64,000 nt of DNA from Paraburkholderia bannensis. GTDB taxonomy: Bacteria > Pseudomonadota > Gammaproteobacteria > Burkholderiales > Burkholderiaceae. The stretch lies in NCBI RefSeq assembly GCF_014200455.1, contig NZ_JACHBW010000005.1:62001-126000 (forward strand). Reading direction: 5' to 3'. Shown here one piece after another: positions 10,356-17,910 of this stretch (position 1 is its first letter; the number at the start of each line of letters is the position of its first letter). Under the pieces are notes generated by a model that saw only the letters and a program-made list of their open reading frames with translations, was not told where the DNA came from and searched no databases. A program made the translations under genes and the position numbers.

Positions 10356-11365
10356 CAGCGGACTCCCCGGCGGCGGATGCGGCCAACATGGATATTGAAA
10401 ATCATCGCCGCGAGAATGGCCGCGCCCAGGATGATGTTGAACGTAAAGGCGTTGATGCCGATGAGCGTGAAGCCGTCGTTGAGGATGCCGAGCACCGCCG
10501 CGCCGATCAGCCCGCCCACGATGGTGCCCGATCCGCCCGTGAGTGGCGTGCCGCCGATCACGGCGGCGGCCACCGCCAGAAACATGATCTGGTTGCCGCC
10601 CGCCTGTGGATCGATCGAAGTGATGCGAAAACCTTCGAGGATGCCGGTCAGGCCCGCAAGCACCGCTGCCAGTACGAAGTTGCCGAGGCGCAGCCGGTTC
10701 ACATGAATACCCGCTTCGCTTGCGCCCAGCGGGTTCGCGCCCGCCGCCTGGGTGTGAAGTCCCCAGCGCGTATGGCGCAACAGGGTGTGCATGACCACGG
10801 CGATGGCGATGGTCCAGAGGATCTCGCTATAACCCCACGCGCCCATGAAGCCCGAAAACGTCGGTGAACCGGGCGTGGGCGCGGGCGTGCCGCGCGACAC
10901 GGTCAGAGTGATGCCGTTGATCAAGAACAGTGTGCCGAGCGTGGTGACGAAGGAGGGCAGACGCAGCCACACGGTCACTGCGCCATTCACGAAGCCGATG
11001 ATCGCGGCCGCCACGAGGCCCGCGATCACCGCGAGCCACATCGGCGCGCCCGCGTCGTTGGCGAACACCATCATGAAAGGCGCGAACGCGAACACCATGC
11101 CCGCGGACAGATCGATATCGCCGCCTATCATCAGCATGATTTCGCCGAACGCGATGATCGCGACCGGCGCGATGAACTGCGAGAGATTGACGAGGCTGGC
11201 GTCGGTCAGCAGGAAATCGTGGTTCGCGAATTCAAAGTACGCGGCCAGCAGCACGGCCACGAGCAGGATGCGCAGTTCGGCTGCCCAGTGGGAGGTCCAT
11301 GCCACACCCGCGCGCCGGGGCGCGCGGGCTTCAACCTTGCCGGATTCGTCCACTGTGTCCATCAC
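10355..11365 (-). CDS. sugar ABC transporter, permease (CUT2 type)
   Basis: The protein has 336 residues and about ten membrane helices starting near residue 30. The CUT2 signatures EIMLMIGGDIDLSAGMVFAF and AVIGGTPLTGGSGTIVGGL are present. A GTG at 11365 overlaps the binding-protein stop by four bases (GTGA); an ATG at 11362 overlaps by one. It forms the membrane channel for the importer whose other parts flank it. Tight overlaps on both sides show a single coupled transcript. Confidence 0.9.
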   Translation of the reverse strand: MMDTVDESGKVEARAPRRAGVAWTSHWAAELRILLVAVLLAAYFEFANHDFLLTDASLVNLSQFIAPVAIIAFGEIMLMIGGDIDLSAGMVFAFAPFMMVFANDAGAPMWLAVIAGLVAAAIIGFVNGAVTVWLRLPSFVTTLGTLFLINGITLTVSRGTPAPTPGSPTFSGFMGAWGYSEILWTIAIAVVMHTLLRHTRWGLHTQAAGANPLGASEAGIHVNRLRLGNFVLAAVLAGLTGILEGFRITSIDPQAGGNQIMFLAVAAAVIGGTPLTGGSGTIVGGLIGAAVLGILNDGFTLIGINAFTFNIILGAAILAAMIFNIHVGRIRRRGVR

Positions 11366-12537
11366 GACTTGATTGCACCGCTCATCGGCACGATTTGCGG
11401 CTTGGTGGTCTTGCCTTCATAGCGCGTCGAGGTGTTCAGATACGGCTCGACCGTCGACTTCGTCACGAACTTCAGACCCGTGTTGATGTTGGCCGGTCCC
11501 ACCAGACCGCCCGAGGCGAGGAACACGAACGCTTCCATCACCGTGTAAAAGCCTTGCACGTAGGGCTGCTGGTCGATGGTGAAGTCGAGGAAGCCTTCGT
11601 GAATGAGCTGGATGGTGGTGGGCAGCAGATCGAAGCCGCCGCCGTGCACGCCCTTGGCAGGCAGGTTAGATTCCTTCATCACCTGCGCGACGCCCTGCGT
11701 GCTGCCCGCATCGACGGCGAACATGCCCTTGAGGTCCTGGTGACCCAGATAGAAGGACTTGATCTTGGATAGCTCTTCGTTGACAGTCGCGCCCGTGGCC
11801 ACGGTCTGGATGTCGATTTTCTTGCCGGACTTCTTGATGGCGTCGCTCGCGCCATCGAGGCGCGGCTGGATGTTCAACTGGCCAGGCGTGGCGATGAAGA
11901 GCGCCACCATGCCGCTGTCGATCAGGCTGACGATGCGCTCGCCCATCTGGTAACCGGAGAGATACAGATCCTGGCCGATATAGGCGAGGCGTGGATTGCT
12001 CTTGCCGCGCGGCGCATCGGCGTTATAGGCGAACACGGGAATGCCCGCGTCCAGTGCGGCCTGGATCGGTTTGTCGAAGGCGCTGGGATCGACGATCGGC
12101 ACCGCGATGGCGTCGGCCTTGGCGGCGATGGCGGAATTGACCGCGCGCACCATTTCGCCCGCATCCGAAGTGGCCGAACCGGTCCACTGGTAGTCCATGC
12201 CAAACATCGAGCAGGCGTCCTGAATGCCGTACTGCGTGGGCACGAAGAAGGGGTTCGTGGTGACATGATTGACGAACACGATCTTCCATTTCTTGTGCGA
12301 GGGGAAGGCCATTTCGGCAGCCTGCGCCGAGGAGATCAGGCCACCCGCGCCACCGCCGATCGAGCCCAACGCGCCCATCAGCGAAAGCGCCGCGCCCACA
12401 CCCGCGCCCTGCATCAGGCCGCGCCGCGCGGCGTTCAGGCCCGTGCCGGTGCCGCCATTGCCGCTATGGCTGCTATTGCCGCTATGGCTGTTGTCGTGCT
12501 GGTTCGTGTCCTTGTCGTCATCCCGTTGCTGCGCCAT
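11362..12537 (-). CDS. sugar ABC transporter, substrate-binding protein with Tat-like leader
   Basis: The protein has 391 residues and a GGAGGA ribosome site just before the ATG. The first ~36 residues are hydrophilic and repetitive (Asp, Gln, His, Ser, Gly, Asn; HSGN appears twice). Then ARRGLMQG and a hydrophobic stretch end at AQAA-E, a twin-arginine type signal with an unusually long n-region. The mature part (WKIVFVNHVTTNPFFVPTQYGIQDA) is a periplasmic-binding-protein type 1 sugar receptor. It is the first gene of the operon with permease, ATPase and GntR regulator. The ligand cannot be read from the sequence. A Tat route would mean the protein folds in the cytoplasm before export. Confidence 0.88.
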   Translation of the reverse strand: MAQQRDDDKDTNQHDNSHSGNSSHSGNGGTGTGLNAARRGLMQGAGVGAALSLMGALGSIGGGAGGLISSAQAAEMAFPSHKKWKIVFVNHVTTNPFFVPTQYGIQDACSMFGMDYQWTGSATSDAGEMVRAVNSAIAAKADAIAVPIVDPSAFDKPIQAALDAGIPVFAYNADAPRGKSNPRLAYIGQDLYLSGYQMGERIVSLIDSGMVALFIATPGQLNIQPRLDGASDAIKKSGKKIDIQTVATGATVNEELSKIKSFYLGHQDLKGMFAVDAGSTQGVAQVMKESNLPAKGVHGGGFDLLPTTIQLIHEGFLDFTIDQQPYVQGFYTVMEAFVFLASGGLVGPANINTGLKFVTKSTVEPYLNTSTRYEGKTTKPQIVPMSGAIKS

Positions 12538-12770
12538 GTCTTCCTCCGATTCTCATTCTCGTGAGTTCTAGTGGATCGATTTACCCCGACGTTGCGTCGG
12601 GTGCGTGCGGATGCTGGACGGCACCGGGAAGGCATGGACCGGCGCGCCGCTTTTGCCGCGGGCGCGGGACCAGGTTCGGAATCGCGGCGATGTCGACAGA
12701 CGCGCCGTGCGGTACCGCAAAGAGCTTAGTGCAGGGCCGTTGCGGCTCCTAATCCATGTATACCCCTAAC

Positions 12771-12781
12771 TAGTCGGACTA
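12771..12781. promoter_or_regulatory. perfect palindrome TAGTCGGACTA, candidate GntR/FCD operator
   Basis: The 11-base palindrome fits the FadR-subfamily operator pattern TNGTNNNACNA exactly. It lies between the yjfF stop and the binding-protein gene of the GntR-linked operon. On the minus strand a TATACA-like element follows about 8 bases downstream of it, so a repressor here could block the -35 region. The start codon is about 230 bases downstream, leaving a long leader. The assignment to the GntR encoded at 8770-9495 is inference. Confidence 0.45.
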
Positions 12782-12785
12782 TTCG

Positions 12786-13919
12786 TCATGCCTCGCGCGG
12801 CGGTGCGGCCAGCCTCGCCTGTTGCCTGGGATCGAGCGGCGTTTCGGTTTGCGTGAGCGCGCGCTTCGTACGCGGCGCGCCCCTGCCGCTGCCAGTCGAT
12901 TTCCGGCGCGCGGCGTGACGCTCGGTTGCGCGCTGCAACAGACAGAACGCGCAGAGCAGGGCGCCGATCACGATGCGCGTCCACCACGAACTCAGCGTAC
13001 CGTCGAAAGTGATGAGCGTCTGGATCGTGCCGAGAATCCCCACGCCGAACACCGAGCCGATCACGTACCCCACGCCGCCCGTGAGCAGCGTGCCGCCGAT
13101 CACGGTGGCGGCGATCGCATCGAGTTCCATGCCCTGCGCCTGCAGCCCATAGCCCGAAAGCACGTACAGCGTGAACACCACGCCGCCCAGCGCCGAGCAA
13201 AAGCCCGAGAGCGCATAGACGCCGATCTTGGTGCGCGCGACCGGCAGACCCATCAGCAGCGCGGAACGCTCATTGCCGCCGATCGCATAGACGTTGCGGC
13301 CGAAGCGCGTGAAATGCGCGATCACGATGCCCGCGGCCAGCATGGCGATCGCAGTGAGCGAGCCGGTTGTGAGCGAGCCGCTTCCTATCGGAATGCTGAA
13401 TTCGGACAGCGCGTGAAAACCGGCATCGTTGATCTGGATGGATTCGGTGGTGATGAGAAAGCACGCACCGCGCGCGAGGAACATGCCCGCGAGCGTGATG
13501 ATGAACGGCTGCAAGCGGAAGAAGTGGATCAGTGCGCCCATCGCCGCGCCATAGAGCGTGCCGAGGATCAGCACGAGCGGCACCACCACGGCCACGGACC
13601 AGTGCAGCTTCTCGGTGCCCACGGCGCAGAGAATCGTGGTGAGCGCAACCACCGCGCCCACCGAAAGATCGATGCCGCCCGAGATGATCACAAAAGTCAT
13701 GCCGATGGCGACGATCAGCAAAAACGCATTGTCGACAAGGAGTCCAAACAAGACTTGAAGCGAGAAAAAGCCCGCATACATGACCGAGCCAAAGCCGAAC
13801 AGCGCAGCGAACAGCAGCACGGTGACGACAATCGGCAGGACGCGTGGATCGACAAAGCGCGCGACGCCGCGTCGCCAGGCGTTGGGGGTATCGACGACAT
13901 TGCGGGATGGACGGTTCAT
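12786..13919 (-). CDS. yjfF: furanose ABC transporter, permease YjfF
   Basis: The protein has 377 residues. Membrane segments begin near residue 29. The CUT2 motifs IAIGMTFVIISGGIDLSVGA and ATVIGGTLLTGGVGYVIGS match YjfF, one of two permeases of the galactofuranose importer YtfQRT-YjfF. The last ~45 residues form a basic, proline-rich tail that the E. coli protein lacks, probably cytoplasmic. It is the last gene of the ytfQ-ytfR-ytfT-yjfF operon, 69 bases after ytfT. Confidence 0.92.
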   Translation of the reverse strand: MNRPSRNVVDTPNAWRRGVARFVDPRVLPIVVTVLLFAALFGFGSVMYAGFFSLQVLFGLLVDNAFLLIVAIGMTFVIISGGIDLSVGAVVALTTILCAVGTEKLHWSVAVVVPLVLILGTLYGAAMGALIHFFRLQPFIITLAGMFLARGACFLITTESIQINDAGFHALSEFSIPIGSGSLTTGSLTAIAMLAAGIVIAHFTRFGRNVYAIGGNERSALLMGLPVARTKIGVYALSGFCSALGGVVFTLYVLSGYGLQAQGMELDAIAATVIGGTLLTGGVGYVIGSVFGVGILGTIQTLITFDGTLSSWWTRIVIGALLCAFCLLQRATERHAARRKSTGSGRGAPRTKRALTQTETPLDPRQQARLAAPPREA

Positions 13920-13988
13920 GCGGCAAGTTCCGGAAAAGCCCTTGAATGGCGGGCGTTTAGGCGTTTGTACGTTTATGCGCCTTTGCGT

Positions 13989-15047
13989 TTATGCACGCGC
14001 CCGGCGGCTCGTCGCGAGGCGGCGCAGTTGCGCGGCCAGGAACGCGCGCGCGGCAGGCGACTGGATCACGCTCACTACCAGTACCACCACGGCCTTGACC
14101 ACCAGCGTGGCTTCAGGCGGCACGCCGATCGAATAGGTCGTGTAGGTGAGCGTCTGGATGATGAGCGCGCCCAGCACGGTGCCCGCCAGGCTGAAGCGAC
14201 CGCCCGATAGCGAGGTGCCGCCCAGCGTCACGGCCAGAATCGCATCGAGTTCCAGCAGCAGGCCCGCGTTGTTGCCGTCGGCGCTACGCACGTTCGAGCT
14301 GATCAGGATGCCCGCAATCGACGCCATGAGGCCGCAGAACGCATAGGCGCCAAACACCACGGCCTGCGAAGACAGCCCGGCGAGGCGCGCGGCCACCGGA
14401 TTCACCCCAATCGAGCGGATAAAGAGTCCCAGTGCCGTGCGGTTGACGATCAGCACGGTCAGCACGGTCACGGCGATGGCGATCCACACGGCGCACGGCA
14501 CCAGCGCCAGATAGCCGCCGCCTGCGTAGAGATAGCCCTTCGCGCCAATCGGAATGATCTGCCCGCCCGTGAGCAATTGCGCGACGCCGCGCCCGGCCAC
14601 CATCAGGATCAGCGTGGCGATGATCGGCTGCATGCCGATAAACGCGACCAGCAGGCCGTTCCACATGCCGGCGAGCAGCCCAACGGCGAGCGCCGCGCCG
14701 AACGCCGCGCCCACGCGCGAGGGGTCGTCGGCGAGCACCGTGGCGGCCGCTGCGCCCGCGATGGCGACCACCGCGCCCACGGAAATATCGATGCCGCGCG
14801 TGGCGATCACGAGCGTCATGCCGAGCGACACCACCACGAGCGGCGCCGCGCGCATCAGGATGTCGACGGGCGCGCCGAACAGATGGCCGCCAAGCAGCGT
14901 GATCGACAGGAAGTTCGCGCGGTGCGCGACGTCCACGGCGAACAGCGCCACCAGCGTGACGACGGGCCACACGAGCGGATGCCGCAGCAGCAGGGCAAGC
15001 GAGGCGGGCAGGCCCGAGGGCAAGCCAGAAGGCGGACGGGTGTTCAT
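13989..15047 (-). CDS. ytfT: furanose ABC transporter, permease YtfT
   Basis: The protein has 352 residues and about ten hydrophobic helices. The signatures LGMTLVIATRGIDISVGAVV and AVTLGGTSLSGGRFSLAGT identify a CUT2 permease of the YtfT type. Its ATG overlaps the ytfR stop (ATGA), indicating coupling. It probably pairs with YjfF as a heterodimeric channel for a furanose sugar. A short run of GCGTTTA-like direct repeats occupies the gap to yjfF. Confidence 0.92.
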   Translation of the reverse strand: MNTRPPSGLPSGLPASLALLLRHPLVWPVVTLVALFAVDVAHRANFLSITLLGGHLFGAPVDILMRAAPLVVVSLGMTLVIATRGIDISVGAVVAIAGAAAATVLADDPSRVGAAFGAALAVGLLAGMWNGLLVAFIGMQPIIATLILMVAGRGVAQLLTGGQIIPIGAKGYLYAGGGYLALVPCAVWIAIAVTVLTVLIVNRTALGLFIRSIGVNPVAARLAGLSSQAVVFGAYAFCGLMASIAGILISSNVRSADGNNAGLLLELDAILAVTLGGTSLSGGRFSLAGTVLGALIIQTLTYTTYSIGVPPEATLVVKAVVVLVVSVIQSPAARAFLAAQLRRLATSRRARA

Positions 15048-16570
15048 CGGCGGTCTCCGGCGATCAGGTTGTAGACCTCGTGTTCCGAGCGCGACGCGCC
15101 CGCCAGTTCGGCCACTTTGCGGCGGTCGCGCAGCACGGCGATGCGATCGCTCACCCGCACCACTTCACTGATTTCCGACGAGATGAACAGGATGCCCAGG
15201 CCTTTCGCGCAGAGCGCACGCACGCGGTCCATGATCTCGAACTTGGCGGCGACGTCGATGCCGCGCGTGGGTTCATCGAGAATCAGCAGGCGCGGTTCGG
15301 TGGCAAGCCAGCGAGCAAGCAGCACCTTCTGCTGGTTGCCGCCCGACAGCAGGCCGATGGGTTGCTCCGCATCGCGCGCCTTGATGCCCAGTTGCGCAAT
15401 GTACTGATTGGCGAGTTCGCGCTGGCGCGCGCGGCCGATCATGCGCCACCAGCCACGCTGTGCCTGCAGCGCGAGCACGATGTTTTCGCGGATCGACAGA
15501 TCGGCTACGATGCCTTCCTTCTTGCGATCTTCGGGGCAATAGGCCATGCCGTGCTTCACCGCATCGCGCGGCGACGAGAGCTTGACGGTCTTGCCGTTGA
15601 TGCGCACCGCGCCCGCATCGGCTTTATCGGCGCCAAAGAGCAGCCGCGCCGTTTCCGTGCGTCCCGAACCCAGCAGCCCCGCGAGGCCCAGGATCTTGCC
15701 CGGCTGCACTTCCAGATCGAGTGGATTGAGCACGCCGCGCCGTGCGACGCCTTGCGCCGCGAGATAGGGCTCCTGTGTGCCGGCGGCGGCTTCGGCCTCA
15801 GTGTCGCGCGGCGCTTCGGCCTGCGCGAGCTGTTCGCCCGCGTTCTGGAGTCCCACCATCTTCGCGACCAGCGTTTGCACCGGCAGATCCGCCGCGAGAT
15901 ATTCGCCTTCGCGCTCGCCGTTGCGCATCACCGTGATGCGATCGGAGATCGCGTAAGTCTGTTCCAGAAAATGCGTGACGAAGAGAATCGCGATGCCGCA
16001 CGCCTTGAGCTTGCGCAGCACCTCGAATAGTCGCGCGACTTCGCCCTCGTCCAGGCTTGAAGTGGGTTCGTCGAGAATCAGAATGCGTGCATCGACGGAC
16101 ACCGCACGCGCGATCGCCACCATCTGCTGCATCGCAATCGGATAGGTGTCGAGCGACTGCGTCACGTCGAGCGAGAGATTGAGTTGCGCGAGCGCCTCGG
16201 CGGCGCGGCGGTGGATCGTTTTCCAGTCGATCAGGCCGCGCTTGCGTGGCTGGCGCCCCGCGAAGATATTCTCGGCCACCGAGAGGTTGGGGCAGAGATT
16301 GACCTCCTGATAGAGCGTCTGGATGCCCGCGGCTTCGGCTTCCTGCGGCGTCGAAAAGCGCACGCTCTGACCGGCCAGGCGGATCTCGCCCGCCTCCGGT
16401 TCGTGCACGCCGGTCAGCACGTTGATGAGCGTGGATTTGCCCGCGCCATTCTGGCCCATCAGCGTGTGAATCTCGCCAGGGAACAGACGAAAATCGACCC
16501 GGTCGAGCGCACGCACGCCGGGGAAGGTTCGCGACAGGCCAACGGTTTCAAGTAGCGGCGTTGCGCTCAT
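15044..16570 (-). CDS. ytfR: furanose ABC transporter, ATPase YtfR
   Basis: The protein has 508 residues with two fused nucleotide-binding domains. The first has Walker A GQNGAGKST and Walker B ILILDEPTSSLD. The second has the degenerate P-loop GLLGSGRTE, signature [10 protein letters not shown] and Walker [15 protein letters not shown]. The first-domain signature is atypical (YPIAMQQMVAIARAV), as is usual in this family. The segment between the domains carries a Glu/Ala-rich linker near residue 250. It drives import with YtfT and YjfF. A 113-base gap containing a strong hairpin separates it from ytfQ. Confidence 0.93.
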   Translation of the reverse strand: MSATPLLETVGLSRTFPGVRALDRVDFRLFPGEIHTLMGQNGAGKSTLINVLTGVHEPEAGEIRLAGQSVRFSTPQEAEAAGIQTLYQEVNLCPNLSVAENIFAGRQPRKRGLIDWKTIHRRAAEALAQLNLSLDVTQSLDTYPIAMQQMVAIARAVSVDARILILDEPTSSLDEGEVARLFEVLRKLKACGIAILFVTHFLEQTYAISDRITVMRNGEREGEYLAADLPVQTLVAKMVGLQNAGEQLAQAEAPRDTEAEAAAGTQEPYLAAQGVARRGVLNPLDLEVQPGKILGLAGLLGSGRTETARLLFGADKADAGAVRINGKTVKLSSPRDAVKHGMAYCPEDRKKEGIVADLSIRENIVLALQAQRGWWRMIGRARQRELANQYIAQLGIKARDAEQPIGLLSGGNQQKVLLARWLATEPRLLILDEPTRGIDVAAKFEIMDRVRALCAKGLGILFISSEISEVVRVSDRIAVLRDRRKVAELAGASRSEHEVYNLIAGDRR

Positions 16571-16623
16571 GGGCAGGCACCGGAAAAGAACGATGTGCTA
16601 ACTAATTGTGTTGAAAACTACAT

Positions 16624-16658
16624 GGCGCGCGTCACGTCTGGAGACCGCGACACGCGCC
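16624..16658 (-). promoter_or_regulatory. intercistronic stem-loop between ytfQ and ytfR
   Basis: GGCGCGCGTC and GACACGCGCC form a 10-pair stem with one wobble and a 15-base loop. There is no T-run. Such a structure between a binding-protein gene and its ATPase gene usually lowers downstream expression or protects the upstream message, giving excess binding protein. Confidence 0.5.
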
Positions 16659-16683
16659 ACTCCCTACTCCCCCTACCTGCCAC

Positions 16684-17661
16684 TCAATACTTGCGCGACG
16701 GCAGCGTCTGGGCCGCGACGTCCATCGGGAACACGGTCTCATTGGTGACGATGCGCTTGGGCAACTGCTTGCCCGCAACCACGTCCTTCACGGCGCTCAT
16801 CAGTTGCGGCCCGAGCAGCGGGCTGCATTCCACGTCCACGTTCATCTTGCCGGCGATCATCGCCTCGAAGCCGCCCTTGGTGGCGTCGAACGACACCACG
16901 CTCTGATCCTTGCCCGGCTTCATGCCGGCTTCTTCCATTGCCTGGATCGCGCCAAGCGCCATGTCGTCGTTATGGGCGTAGACCACGTTGATCTTGTTGC
17001 CGTAGGTCTTGGCGAAGGCTTCCATGACCTGCTTGCCGCCCGCGAGCGTGAAATCGCCGCTTTGCGAAGCGATGATCTTGAACTTCGGATCGTTCTTGAT
17101 TACCTCGATCAGGCCTGCGTGGCGGTCGTTGGCCGGTGCGGAACCCACCGTGCCCTGCAACTCGACGATATTGATCGGGCCGGGATTGTTCTTGTAGTGG
17201 TCTTCGAGCCATTTGCCCGCGCGGCGGCCTTCTTCCAGGAAGTCCGAGCCGATCATCGTGACGTAGAGCGATTGATCCTTCACGTCGATGTTGCGGTCGG
17301 TGAGGATCACGGGAATCTTCGCGCGCTTCGCTTCCTGCAGCACCGGTTCCCAGCCCGATTCGACCACCGGCGAGAACGCGATCACGTCGACCTTCTGCGC
17401 GATATACGAGCGGATCGCCTTGATCTGGTTTTCCTGCTTTTGCTGGGCGTCCGAGAACTTGAGGTTGATGCCAGCGTCTTTGGCGGCCGATTTCACCGAT
17501 ACGGTGTTGGCGGTGCGCCAGGCGCTTTCGGCGCCGACCTGGGCGAAGCCCAGCGTAATCTGCTTGTCTTCGGCGTGCGCGACGCCCGCCGCGAGGGTAA
17601 AGGCCGAAAAGGCCGCCGCCGCAGCGACGAACCCGCTCACCATGCGAGTTGCCAGTTTCAT
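16684..17661 (-). CDS. ytfQ: furanose ABC transporter, binding protein YtfQ
   Basis: The ATG at 17661 gives 325 residues; the longer open frame upstream lacks a signal peptide at its start. The Sec signal peptide ends at VAHA-E near residue 26. The mature sequence shows LGFAQVGAESAWRTANT, QQKQENQIKAIRSYIAQ, DRNIDVKD, NIVELQGTVGSAPANDR and VYAHNDDMALGAIQA, all matching E. coli YtfQ, which prefers galactofuranose. Relatives in Shewanella bind L-arabinofuranose, and L-arabonate dehydratase is divergent from this gene, so arabinofuranose is a plausible ligand here. Confidence 0.94.
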   Translation of the reverse strand: MKLATRMVSGFVAAAAAFSAFTLAAGVAHAEDKQITLGFAQVGAESAWRTANTVSVKSAAKDAGINLKFSDAQQKQENQIKAIRSYIAQKVDVIAFSPVVESGWEPVLQEAKRAKIPVILTDRNIDVKDQSLYVTMIGSDFLEEGRRAGKWLEDHYKNNPGPINIVELQGTVGSAPANDRHAGLIEVIKNDPKFKIIASQSGDFTLAGGKQVMEAFAKTYGNKINVVYAHNDDMALGAIQAMEEAGMKPGKDQSVVSFDATKGGFEAMIAGKMNVDVECSPLLGPQLMSAVKDVVAGKQLPKRIVTNETVFPMDVAAQTLPSRKY

Positions 17662-17800
17662 GCGTGTCTCCGATGTTGCTCTGTAGTTTTTTAATTCACG
17701 ACGCAACACCCGCGTCCGCCACGGCCGGACAGAATCACGAGAAAATCGCGCCATCCCGGACCCTCGGTCGCCTTCGGGTCGTTTGCCTTGCCTTTCTGAA

Positions 17801-17811
17801 TAGCCAAACTA
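17801..17811. promoter_or_regulatory. TAGCCAAACTA, candidate operator in ytfQ/arabonate dehydratase divergent region
   Basis: The 11-mer has the same outline (TAG...CTA) as the perfect palindrome at 12771 and deviates from TNGTNNNACNA at one position. It lies 139 bases upstream of ytfQ and 100 bases upstream of the dehydratase gene, where a shared repressor site is expected. Confidence 0.35.
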
Positions 17812-17866
17812 TATGCAACAGGTTCGACCGTTTTTATTAGCGTTTTCCCGATCATCCAGACTCATA

Positions 17867-17877
17867 TAGTCATGCTA
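17867..17877. promoter_or_regulatory. TAGTCATGCTA, second candidate operator in the same divergent region
   Basis: It lies 66 bases from the first site, has arms ATAG/CTAT when extended by one base, and also deviates from the FadR-type pattern at one position. It sits 34 bases before the dehydratase ATG, close to the expected promoter. Binding by the nearby GntR protein is inferred. Confidence 0.35.
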
Positions 17878-17910
17878 TTTATGGGTCTTTCTCACAAAGT
17901 GGGCAAAGCC

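Noticed and set aside
12440..12500. CRISPR-like or regulatory repeat
   Set aside because: The repeats lie inside the binding-protein gene and encode its low-complexity leader.
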